Source: Prevotella sp. (GTDB lineage: Bacteria; Bacteroidota; Bacteroidia; Bacteroidales; Bacteroidaceae). Taken from it: a DNA stretch of 59,094 nucleotides. The DNA is taken from contig JALFPC010000108.1 of assembly GCA_022782305.1 (NCBI GenBank), forward strand, positions 1 to 59,094. Direction: 5' to 3'. Under the pieces are notes generated by a model. The model did no database searches, was not told the DNA's origin, and saw only the letters and a program-made list of their open reading frames with translations. Positions 20,584 through 29,479 of the stretch are shown here, piece by piece; positions within the stretch are counted from its first letter, which is position 1; each line of letters begins with the position of its first letter. The position numbers and the translations under genes were made by a program.

Positions 20584-20796
20584 AGTCGTATGTGTTTAAT
20601 GGTTATACATCTTGTTGTTTCTTTCTGTGGCAAAGATACTACAAATAAAAATATGTTGCATGGTGGTTTTTCATATTGTGCGATAGGAAAAACCCTATAG
20701 ATAATATGGATAATGCCCAATGGGGAGCATGGCGATGTGTTTGATAGGACCCCTAAAAAGAGCAGAAGAAAGACGAAAACAGAGAGAGAAATGTTC

Positions 20797-21522
20797 AAAT
20801 GTTCAAATGTTCACTGGTACCATTTTTCCACATGCAGGCGCGTACATTATTATATAACTCAAGTTTCTCAAGTTGAATCAGAGAATAAGCGCAAGCGTTC
20901 AAGGCACGCCCCGAAGGGGCAACGAGCACATAGCCCAGGGCATCGCCCTGGGTGTGATGAAGCGATGAAGTGCGACCTGAAGGGGCAAAAGCATTATCGT
21001 GCAAGCGTTTATAGAGACGCTTTTGCCCTTTCAGGGCGCGATAGCGGTGGCTAATCTACCCAGGGCGATGCCCTGGGCTATGCGCTTGCTGGGCCTTCAG
21101 CCCGCTCCTTAAACGCTTGTCAGCTACAAGTGAACACTTGAGAAACTTGAATTATATAAGAGATACCCCTCCCAATGGTGCAACTAATACAGGCAATATC
21201 AATATCAACTATGACGAAGGGGTATTTGAGAATATGCTCGATGATGGAGAGTAACCAGTATCTGTTAGGCCTTTGGGGGAGATTTTACCATAGCCGCATA
21301 TCTTACAATCGAAGATAAAACAGAGAGTATATGGATATCAATCGTACCATGGTAAGTGTGCTGCTGGCTGGAACCCCAGTTCAGGTGGTACCAGAGATAT
21401 CACTGCCGAGATGTTTAGTCTTGATAGTAAAAGGTGAGGAGCGTGGAATGTAAAAACCTCCTATATATATAATGTACGCGCCTGTATGTGGAAAAATGGT
21501 GCCAGTGAACATTTGAACATTT
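20797..21522. repeat. Nested inverted-repeat element: 54-bp outer arms 20797-20850 / 21469-21522 (52/54 matches) and 24-bp inner arms 20850-20873 / 21136-21159 (23/24)
   Basis: Arms aligned by eye: aaatgttcaaatgttcactgg[t/c]accatttttccacat[g/a]caggcgcgtacattat; ttatataa[c/t]tcaagtttctcaagt. Confidence 0.85.
20890..21116. repeat. GC-rich palindrome-rich repeat core (REP/BIME-like); related inverted segment at 21577-21633
   Basis: cccagggcatcgccctggg (20934-20952) and its reverse complement (21059-21077); gcccagtgagcgcatagcccaggg at 21577-21633 matches the reverse complement of 21059-21110. Confidence 0.8.
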
Positions 21523-21637
21523 TATAGGGTATACAGTTTGGTGTAAATAATCAGATACCCTGGGTAACCTTGTATAGCGGGCTGAAAGCCCAGTGAGCGC
21601 ATAGCCCAGGGTAGAGCGAAGCGACACCCTGGGATGT

Positions 21638-21821
21638 TAGGGTACAAGAACAATTGTTGTTAGGGTACAAGAATAGTTATTCTTGTGGTATAAAAACAGT
21701 TATTCTTAGGGTACAAGAACAGTTATTTTTAGGGTACAAGAATAACTGTTGTTAGGGCATAAGAACAACTGTTGTTAGGGTATAAGAACAACTGTTGTTA
21801 GGGTACAAGAAAAACTGTTGT
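21638..21821. repeat. Tandem array, 8 x 23 bp, consensus TAGGGTACAAGAACAACTGTTGT
   Basis: Eight consecutive 23-bp units with no spacer, read directly. Confidence 0.93.
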
Positions 21822-21835
21822 TAGATTTTCTTTTC

Positions 21836-21865
21836 ACTCTTGGACACTCTTGTACACTCTTGTAC
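21836..21865. repeat. Tandem 10-bp repeat, 3 copies (ACTCTTGTAC)
   Basis: actcttggac|actcttgtac|actcttgtac. Confidence 0.85.
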
Positions 21866-22041
21866 ACTTGGGTCTTTGGGGAATTTGTATCTTTGCAGCG
21901 TGATAATTAGGGTATGAGTATGTTTTAAGATGCCGCGATATGATTTTCGTCTATATCACCACTTTTCATGCGCCATTAGCTATTAATATACAGATTTTGT
22001 GTTCTATTTTTCTTTAAGGAAAACAAAATATATTAAAAAGT

Positions 22042-22073
22042 TTTTGGGTTTCAATAAAAATGTATAACTTTGC
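22042..22073 (+). promoter_or_regulatory. Bacteroidetes-type promoter upstream of the ATP-grasp/inositol cluster
   Basis: -33 tttttgg, -7 TAACTTTG at 22066-22073, start codon at 22107. Confidence 0.65.
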
Positions 22074-22106
22074 AGCACGTGTATATGAATGTGAACGAAT
22101 GATTAT

Positions 22107-22937
22107 ATGAGGATACTTTTTATCCGGAGAGGGCGTGACTACTCGCCCAATTCGGCAGAAAAGGATGCCGAGATATTACATAAGGTAAGTATGCAACTCG
22201 GTAATCATGGCCACGAGGTGACGCTTGCAGACGAAAATGAGGCAAGCAGAATCATTCGTAGCTATGATTGTGTTGTGTCTATGTCAAGGGATGCACACAC
22301 ACTTCAGTTGCTTCAGGATGTTCACAACAATGGCACGCTCGTGATAAATAATCCCCAGGCGGTGATGCTCGCTGGCAAACGTAAGGAGATAAGCAAACGG
22401 CTGAGCAGGGCAGGGGTGACCACAGCACCCGCTCATGGCAACCACGGCTATTGGGTGAAGAAAGCCACGGGATGGAGCATGACAGCCAAGGATGTGATGT
22501 TTGCCCAAGACCGCAGCGAGGCAGACAGCATTGCCACAGAGATGAAAGCAAACGGAGCAGAGGATGTGGAAGTGACAGCCCATGTGGTTGGCGACCTCGT
22601 GAAATTCTATGGAGTGAGGTCTACAGGCTTTCTACGTACATACTACCCCGGCGACGACCGCCAATGGAAATTTGGTGACGAAGAGCGCAATGGGGTGCCG
22701 CAGCATTATGACTTCGGCAATCAGATAGCCATAATGGCCGAAAAGGCAGCAGAAGCCACGGGGCTTGATGTGTATGGCGGCGACTGCATAGTGAACAGTA
22801 GCGGGAATGTGACCGTTATAGACTTCAATGATTGGCCCAGCTTTTCACGCTGTGCCGACGAGGCTGCCGAGGCCATAGCTCAGCGCATAATGACAATGGC
22901 AGGGCAGAAAAAACAACAGAAAAAAGAATACGTATGA
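22107..22937 (+). CDS. ATP-grasp domain protein (RimK-like)
   Basis: VINNPQAVMLAGKRKEISKRLSRAGV...GLDVYGGDCIVNSSGNVTVIDFNDWPSF. Confidence 0.75.
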   Translation: MRILFIRRGRDYSPNSAEKDAEILHKVSMQLGNHGHEVTLADENEASRIIRSYDCVVSMSRDAHTLQLLQDVHNNGTLVINNPQAVMLAGKRKEISKRLSRAGVTTAPAHGNHGYWVKKATGWSMTAKDVMFAQDRSEADSIATEMKANGAEDVEVTAHVVGDLVKFYGVRSTGFLRTYYPGDDRQWKFGDEERNGVPQHYDFGNQIAIMAEKAAEATGLDVYGGDCIVNSSGNVTVIDFNDWPSFSRCADEAAEAIAQRIMTMAGQKKQQKKEYV

Positions 22938-23647
22938 TAGATAAATCAGACATTAAAGGATTAATCTTTGACTATGGTGGCACCCTCGACACTGGTGGAT
23001 GCCACTGGGGCAAGAGGATATGGCACGGATATGAGCATGCCGGAGTGCCCGTGAGCGAAGAGATGTTTCGCCAGGCATACGTATATGCCGAAAGGGAACT
23101 GGCCAAGAATCCTATCATACAGTCTGACTATACTTTCTATATGACCCTCAAGACTAAGGTGGCCATACAGATGGAATATTTGGCAAGAGAGGGATGCAAT
23201 ATCAGGGCCGAGCAATGGTTGAACCCCGTGGTCGACGCTCTCTATGAGAAAACACGACAGGAAACCAAGCGGAGTGTGGATACCATAAAATGGCTCAGCA
23301 AACGCTATCCCATGGTGCTGGTGAGCAATTTCTATGGAAACATCCATACAGTGCTCAGCGAGATGGGATTCGACGGATACTTCAGCCAAGTGATAGAGTC
23401 GGCAGTGGTGGGAGTGCGCAAACCAAATCCAGAGATCTTCATCCTCGGAGTGAAAGCCTTGGGCATGGATGCCGACAATACCCTGGTGGTGGGCGATAGT
23501 TACGACAAGGATATAGTGCCTGCCCACCAGGCTGGATGCCATACCGTGTGGATACAAGGAGAACCCTGGACAGAGCAACCCATTGAGGGCAACGGGGTGG
23601 CAGACGCGGTGATAACAGAATTAGAGGAACTCACAACAATACTCTGA
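22934..23647 (+). CDS. HAD-superfamily hydrolase, ATGA overlap with the upstream gene
   Basis: LIFDYGGTLDTGG, VLVSNFYGN, VGVRKPNPEIF, VVGDSYDKDI. Confidence 0.88.
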   Translation: MIDKSDIKGLIFDYGGTLDTGGCHWGKRIWHGYEHAGVPVSEEMFRQAYVYAERELAKNPIIQSDYTFYMTLKTKVAIQMEYLAREGCNIRAEQWLNPVVDALYEKTRQETKRSVDTIKWLSKRYPMVLVSNFYGNIHTVLSEMGFDGYFSQVIESAVVGVRKPNPEIFILGVKALGMDADNTLVVGDSYDKDIVPAHQAGCHTVWIQGEPWTEQPIEGNGVADAVITELEELTTIL

Positions 23648-23738
23648 CAGCCGCATCATTATCGCAGACAACCGATACATATATAGGGAAATAGCATTGA
23701 TTTAAATATTATAACGCTATACATTAATAAATAAACTG

Positions 23739-25067
23739 ATGAAACAAACAAATGTTAAACCAGCCGATGGTAAGCTGGGTATCATGGTGGTAGGCTGCGG
23801 AGCAGTTGCCACTACATTCATGACAGGTGTTTTCATGACCCGCAAAGGTTTGGCAAAGCCCGTGGGCTCGATGACACAGTATGACAAAATCAGAATTGGT
23901 AAGGGTGCCGACAAGAAATACCTGCACTATGCAGATATCGTGCCACTGGCAAAACTCGACGACATCGTGTTTGGAACATGGGATGTGTATCCACAAAACG
24001 CCTATCAGGCTGCCATGTATGCCGAAGTGCTCAAGGAAAAAGACATCAACCCAGTGAAGGATGAACTCGAGGCTATCAAACCTATGAGGGCCGCTTTCGA
24101 TAAGAACTATGCCAAGCGACTGGATGGCGACAATGTCAAGGATTGCAAGGACAGATGGGATATGGTGGAGCAACTGCGCCAGGATATCCGTGACTTCAAG
24201 GCTGCCAACAACTGTAGCCGTATCGTAGTGATCTGGGCTGCCAGCACCGAGATATATGTGCCAGTAGACGAGAAGATACATGGTTCTGTAGAGGCTCTCG
24301 AGGCTGCCATGAAAGCCGACGACCGTGAGCATATCGCTCCTTCCATGTGCTATGCCTATGCAGCACTCAAAGAGGGTGCTCCTTTCATCATGGGTGCTCC
24401 TAACACCACTGTAGACATTCCTGCAATGTGGGAACTGGCAGAACAGACCAAGATGCCAATAGCAGGCAAGGACTTCAAAACAGGACAGACACTGGTTAAG
24501 AGTGGTTTCGCTCCTATTCTCGGCACACGCTGCCTCGGACTCAGCGGATGGTTCTCAACCAATATCCTGGGAAATAGAGACGGACTCGTGCTCGATGAGC
24601 CTGCTAACTTCCATACCAAAGAGGTGAGCAAACTCTCAACCCTCGAGACCATTCTCAAACCAGAACTGCAGCCCGACCTCTATGGCCATGGCAACGACGA
24701 AGACACACAGTACTATCATAAAGTGCGCATCAACTATTACCCACCACGCAACGACAACAAGGAGGGATGGGATAATATTGATATCTTCGGATGGATGGGA
24801 TATCCAATGCAGATCAAGATCAACTTCCTCTGCCGCGACTCTATCCTGGCAGCACCTCTGCTGCTCGACCTTACACTGCTCAGCGACCTGGCAGCACGCG
24901 CCGGACGCTATGGCATACAGAGATTCCTGAGCTTCTTCCTCAAAGCTCCTATGCATGACTATACCAAGGGAGAGGAACCTGTTAACAACCTCTATCAGCA
25001 ATACACCATGCTCAAAAACGCTATTCGCGAAATGGGCGGTTACGAGGCTGACGAAGAGATTGACTAA
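23739..25067 (+). CDS. myo-Inositol-1(3)-phosphate synthase (MIPS)
   Basis: VVGCGAVATTFMTGV Rossmann, NTTVDIPAMWELAEQTKMPIAGKDFKTGQTLVKS, GWMGYPMQIKINFLCRDSILAAPLLLDL. Confidence 0.93.
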   Translation: MKQTNVKPADGKLGIMVVGCGAVATTFMTGVFMTRKGLAKPVGSMTQYDKIRIGKGADKKYLHYADIVPLAKLDDIVFGTWDVYPQNAYQAAMYAEVLKEKDINPVKDELEAIKPMRAAFDKNYAKRLDGDNVKDCKDRWDMVEQLRQDIRDFKAANNCSRIVVIWAASTEIYVPVDEKIHGSVEALEAAMKADDREHIAPSMCYAYAALKEGAPFIMGAPNTTVDIPAMWELAEQTKMPIAGKDFKTGQTLVKSGFAPILGTRCLGLSGWFSTNILGNRDGLVLDEPANFHTKEVSKLSTLETILKPELQPDLYGHGNDEDTQYYHKVRINYYPPRNDNKEGWDNIDIFGWMGYPMQIKINFLCRDSILAAPLLLDLTLLSDLAARAGRYGIQRFLSFFLKAPMHDYTKGEEPVNNLYQQYTMLKNAIREMGGYEADEEID

Positions 25068-25071
25068 TTAA

Positions 25072-27618
25072 TTGATGAAAAAACACAGTATTTTTTTATT
25101 GTTGCTGATATCGGCATTGCTCGTAGTGGCAATGCCGATAAAGGCACAAATTTCAGGATATATCATAGATGCCGAAAATGGCGATAGCATACCCTTTGCA
25201 AGCGTTATATACAAAGGGCATGGCGTGGCCGTGGCATCAAACATAGGTGGACGCTACTCTATAGCCAGACACAACGGGTGGCAACTCACATTCAGCGCCG
25301 TGGGATATGTGTCGAAAGTGGTAGACGTGACAGCAAAAACACCATCAAAACTCATTGTCAAACTCAAACCCGACAACAAAATGCTCAAAGAGGTGACAGT
25401 GAGAACAAAGAAAAAGAAATACAGCCGCAAGAATAATCCCGCGGTCGAATTGATGCGCAAGGTGATAGACAGGAAAAAGAAAACAGACCTTGACAACCGT
25501 GATTTCTACCAATATAACAAATACCAGAAAATCACACTCGCAATGAATGATATCACTGCCGACACACTCAACTCACCACGATTCAAAAACAGACCATGGC
25601 TCAAAGACCAAATAGAGAAATGCCAGTATAACAACAAACTCATACTGCCTATCTCCGTGGATGAAACAGTGACGCAAAAGATATATCGCAAAGACCCACA
25701 CAACGAGAAATCAATAGTCAAAGGGCAAAACTCATCGGGTGTCAATGACCTCTTCCAAACGGGAGACATACTCACAACTATTCTCAAAGACGTCTTTACA
25801 GATGTCAATATCTATGACGACCAGGTGAGACTGCTACAGTATCCCTTTACGTCTCCCATAGGAAAGAATGCCATAGGATTCTACAGATTCTATATCGAAG
25901 ACACACTATATCTCGACAAAGACAAGTGCATACATCTCCATTTCCTGCCCAACAACCAGCAGGACTTCGGATTCAGGGGAGATATCTATATACTCGACGA
26001 CTCATCATACCAGGTGAAGAGATGCGAACTCTTCATACCCAAGAAGAGCGATGTCAACTTTGTTGAAAACCTTACCGTATTGCAGGAGTTCACGCAACTG
26101 CCCGACAGTTCATGGGTGCTCACCACCGATGATATGGTGGCAGAACTCAAACTGGCAAGCTGGATACAGAGAGCTATAGTGATACGCACCACACGCATGA
26201 GCGACTATGCCTTTGATCCTCTGCCCAAGCAACTCTTCAAGGGTAAGGCGCGTGAGGTAAAAGAGGCTGACGCCATGATGCGCGATGAGGCTTTCTGGAA
26301 CCAGTACCGACAGGTGCACCTCACCCAAAGCGAGAGCCGTATGGATGCCTTCGTAAACAACCTGCAGCAGATAAAGGGATTCAAATATATAATCTTTGGA
26401 GCGAAGGCTTTCATTGAGAACTTTGTGGAAACGGGTAACCCAAGCAAGGTAGACATCGGACCTATCAACACCATGATTACAAGCAATTTCGTTGATGGTA
26501 CCCGACTCAGAGCCAGTGCGCAGACAACAGCAAAACTGCATCCGCATATATTCCTGAGTGGATATTATGCTTACGGCACCAAGACAAATAATCATTACTA
26601 TAAGGGAGACTTCATCTATTCGTTTAACAAAAAGGAATATCTGCCAAGGGAGTTTCCTAAGCGCACTCTCACCTTCAGTTCCTCTTACGATGTCTGCTCA
26701 CCGTCTGACAAGTTTATGAAGACCGACAAGGATAACGTGTTTACGTCTTTCAAGTGGACGAATGTAGACAAGATGATGTTTTACAACAAACAATCAATCA
26801 CCTATGAGCGCGAGGAAGACTGGGGATTCAAGACCACTGCCTATATTAAAACAGAGGAAAACGAAGCATGCGGAAATCTGCATTTCAGACCGCTATCAAC
26901 GGGTATAGACACCAAGATTAGAACAACGGAACTATATGCAGAACTGCGTTTTGCACCCGGTGAGACCTTCATCAATACCAAGCAGCGCAGACTGAAAATC
27001 AATCTCGATGCACCTGTGTTTACCGTAAGCCACACTCTCGGACTCAAGGATGTGCTCGGTGGAGACTACAGATACAACTATACAGAGGCAAGCATCTACA
27101 AGAGATTCTGGATGAACAGTTGGGGTAAGCTCGACTGCTATCTTCGAGGAGGAGTGCAGTGGAATCAAGTGCCATACCCGCTGCTATGCATGCCTGCCAC
27201 CAACCTCTCGTATATCATCCAGGAGCAGACATTCCAGTTGATAAACAATATGGAATTCCTCAACGACCGATTTGTAAGTGCAGACGTGATGTGGGACTTC
27301 AACGGAAAACTATTCAACCGAATACCACTAATCAAGAAACTCAAATGGCGCGAGGTGCTGGGAGTGAAATGTCTCTGGGGTGACCTTAGCGACAAGAACA
27401 ATCCATTACTCGAGCAAAACAAAAACAGCGACATACTCATGGCATTCCCCGACAGAAGCCATGTCATGGACCCCAAGACACCATACGTGGAACTGGTGGC
27501 TGGCATTCATAATATCTTCAAAATTGTGCATATCGAATATACAAGACGAATGAACTATCATGACTATCCTGGTGTGCACAAAGACGGTGTTAGGTTTATG
27601 GTAAGAATGACATTCTAA
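25072..27618 (+). CDS. DUF5686 family protein with N-terminal carboxypeptidase-regulatory-like domain; probable outer-membrane barrel
   Basis: ISGYIIDAENGDSIPFASVIYKGHGVAVASNIGGRYSI; KKYSRKNNPAVELMRKVIDRKK; C-terminal GVRFMVRMTF. Confidence 0.88.
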   Translation: MMKKHSIFLLLLISALLVVAMPIKAQISGYIIDAENGDSIPFASVIYKGHGVAVASNIGGRYSIARHNGWQLTFSAVGYVSKVVDVTAKTPSKLIVKLKPDNKMLKEVTVRTKKKKYSRKNNPAVELMRKVIDRKKKTDLDNRDFYQYNKYQKITLAMNDITADTLNSPRFKNRPWLKDQIEKCQYNNKLILPISVDETVTQKIYRKDPHNEKSIVKGQNSSGVNDLFQTGDILTTILKDVFTDVNIYDDQVRLLQYPFTSPIGKNAIGFYRFYIEDTLYLDKDKCIHLHFLPNNQQDFGFRGDIYILDDSSYQVKRCELFIPKKSDVNFVENLTVLQEFTQLPDSSWVLTTDDMVAELKLASWIQRAIVIRTTRMSDYAFDPLPKQLFKGKAREVKEADAMMRDEAFWNQYRQVHLTQSESRMDAFVNNLQQIKGFKYIIFGAKAFIENFVETGNPSKVDIGPINTMITSNFVDGTRLRASAQTTAKLHPHIFLSGYYAYGTKTNNHYYKGDFIYSFNKKEYLPREFPKRTLTFSSSYDVCSPSDKFMKTDKDNVFTSFKWTNVDKMMFYNKQSITYEREEDWGFKTTAYIKTEENEACGNLHFRPLSTGIDTKIRTTELYAELRFAPGETFINTKQRRLKINLDAPVFTVSHTLGLKDVLGGDYRYNYTEASIYKRFWMNSWGKLDCYLRGGVQWNQVPYPLLCMPATNLSYIIQEQTFQLINNMEFLNDRFVSADVMWDFNGKLFNRIPLIKKLKWREVLGVKCLWGDLSDKNNPLLEQNKNSDILMAFPDRSHVMDPKTPYVELVAGIHNIFKIVHIEYTRRMNYHDYPGVHKDGVRFMVRMTF

Positions 27619-27629
27619 TATTATCTATT

Positions 27630-28352
27630 ATGAAATACGCGATTATTGCAGCAGGCGAAGGCAGCAGGCTCGCCCAGGAGGGAATAAAAAGTCCGAAACC
27701 ATTGGTAGAGGTGGGTGGAGAGAAACTTATAGACCGACTCATCAGAATTTTTATGGACAACGATGCTGATGAAATCATAGTGATATGCAACGACATATAC
27801 AAAGAGGTGGGCAAGCATCTCAAGGATATACAGCAAAACGGACTCAATGGTAACGAGGTGCCACTGACCATTGTGGTGAAAACCACGCCCAGTTCCATGC
27901 ATAGCTTCCATGAGATTAGTCGCTATCTCAAGCACGGACCATTCTGCATGACCACCGTAGATACCATCTTCGACGAGGGTGAGTTCAAGTCTTACATCTC
28001 TGCTTTTGCTCAGGAGGCAGAAGCTGGCAATGCAGATGCCATGATGGGAGTAACAGACTATATAGACGATGAGAAACCACTCTATGTGGCCACGGCAGAG
28101 GATATGACCATCACGGCATTTCTCGATGAGTCAGACTCTTGCCGCTATATCTCGGGAGGCATCTATGGACTCACACCATCGGCCATCATAACCCTGGACA
28201 AGTGTATGGCGGAGAAACAGAGCCGCATGCGCAATTTCCAAAGGGCACTCATAGCAGACGGGCGCAAGGCTAAGGCATACGCTTTCAGCAAGGTGCTCGA
28301 CATAGATCATGCCGAGGATATAGCCAAGGCTGAGGTTTTCTTAAACAAGTAA
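27630..28352 (+). CDS. Nucleotidyltransferase (NTP_transferase fold); possible sugar/inositol-phosphate nucleotidyltransferase
   Basis: MKYAIIAAGEGSRLAQEGIKSPKPLVEVGGEKLIDR; DIDHAEDIAKAEVFL. Confidence 0.85.
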   Translation: MKYAIIAAGEGSRLAQEGIKSPKPLVEVGGEKLIDRLIRIFMDNDADEIIVICNDIYKEVGKHLKDIQQNGLNGNEVPLTIVVKTTPSSMHSFHEISRYLKHGPFCMTTVDTIFDEGEFKSYISAFAQEAEAGNADAMMGVTDYIDDEKPLYVATAEDMTITAFLDESDSCRYISGGIYGLTPSAIITLDKCMAEKQSRMRNFQRALIADGRKAKAYAFSKVLDIDHAEDIAKAEVFLNK

Positions 28353-28401
28353 TCCCAGTAAACAATTAATCCCAGCAAACAAGCAAACAAATAATCCAAG
28401 C
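28343..28401. repeat. 17-bp tandem repeat spanning the nucleotidyltransferase stop codon
   Basis: aaacaagtaatcccagt / aaacaattaatcccagc / aaacaagcaaacaaataatccaagc. Confidence 0.88.
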
Positions 28402-28431
28402 AAAACAAACAAAACAGGATAACAAACAGGT

Positions 28432-29385
28432 ATGGATATCAAGACTTTCAAGCAGATGCTCAGGGCATCATTCAAATCTGACGATACCGAGGAGACCATC
28501 GACGTGTATTTCACACGTCCCATCGGACTGGCTTTTGCCCTCCTCTGCAGAAAACTTAAGGTGACACCAAACATGGTCACATATCTCTCTATGGTGCTCG
28601 GCATAGCATCGGGAGTGATGTTCTATTATACTGACCTCACACACAACATAATAGGTATACTGCTACTTATGATGGCAAACTTCTGCGACTCTACCGACGG
28701 GCAGTTGGCACGCATGACAGGACAGAAAACCCTTATTGGACGCATGCTCGACGGATTCTCTGGCGACGTATGGTTTGTGGCCATCTATTTTGCCATTGTA
28801 TTCAGAATATGGAACGACCCCATCCCGTTTACTGATGTCAACTGGGAGTGGTGGGGACTGCTCATGTGTGCCGTGGCTGGTATTATATGCCACTCCAAAC
28901 AGTGCTCGCTGTCTGATTATTACAGGCAGATACACCTCTATTTCCTGCTCGGCAAAGAAGGAAGCGAACTCGATGATTCTGTGACACAGAAAGCCATCTA
29001 TGACAACCTGCCCGAGAAAGGAGCTTTCTGGGATCACAAGTTCTATTTCAATTATTACCATTACTGCCGTTCACAGGAGAGCCGCACACCCAATTTCCAG
29101 CGTTTCTACAAGGCCGTGAAAGAGAAATATCCCAATGCCGCCGATATGCCGCAGCAACTCAGGGATGACTTCAGAAAGGGGTCGCTGCCACTGATGAAGT
29201 TTACTAACCTGCAGACGTTCAATTTCCGTGCCATCACACTTTATATCTCATGTCTCATAGGCATGCCGTATATCTATCCCATTGTGGAGATAACAGTCAT
29301 GTCGGGAATGTATCATTATATGCATATTGTGCACGAGAGACTGTCTCAAAGGCTTTATATCAAGTATTTCGAGTCGGCTGCATAA
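28432..29385 (+). CDS. CDP-alcohol phosphotransferase family membrane protein
   Basis: MANFCDSTDGQLARMTGQKTLIGRMLDGFSGD, several TM segments. Confidence 0.88.
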   Translation: MDIKTFKQMLRASFKSDDTEETIDVYFTRPIGLAFALLCRKLKVTPNMVTYLSMVLGIASGVMFYYTDLTHNIIGILLLMMANFCDSTDGQLARMTGQKTLIGRMLDGFSGDVWFVAIYFAIVFRIWNDPIPFTDVNWEWWGLLMCAVAGIICHSKQCSLSDYYRQIHLYFLLGKEGSELDDSVTQKAIYDNLPEKGAFWDHKFYFNYYHYCRSQESRTPNFQRFYKAVKEKYPNAADMPQQLRDDFRKGSLPLMKFTNLQTFNFRAITLYISCLIGMPYIYPIVEITVMSGMYHYMHIVHERLSQRLYIKYFESAA

Positions 29386-29470
29386 CCATAGATCATCTGC
29401 ATAACAATAGATCGGCTGCATAACCATAGATCATCTGCATAGCAAATTAATCATCTGCATAACCACATGA
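29374..29470. repeat. 19-bp tandem repeat spanning the stop codon of the CDP-alcohol phosphotransferase gene
   Basis: cataaccatagatcatctg / cataacaatagatcggctg / cataaccatagatcatctg / catagcaaattaatcatctg. Confidence 0.92.
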
Positions 29471-29479
29471 ACTCATATT

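Noticed and set aside
20713-21054. ORF ending CDLKGQKHYRASVYRDAFALSGRDSGG, and ORF 21415-21627 on the minus strand
   Set aside because: Both translate the inverted-repeat and REP-like DNA (shared KCSNVHW.HFST.RRVHY); likely non-coding.
21638-21821. CRISPR array
   Set aside because: Units are directly adjacent with no unique spacers and there are no cas genes nearby; it is a simple tandem array.
22934-23647. HAD protein as inactive because the second motif-I Asp is Gly (DYGGT)
   Set aside because: Some HAD phosphatases with Gly at this position are active, so inactivity cannot be claimed.
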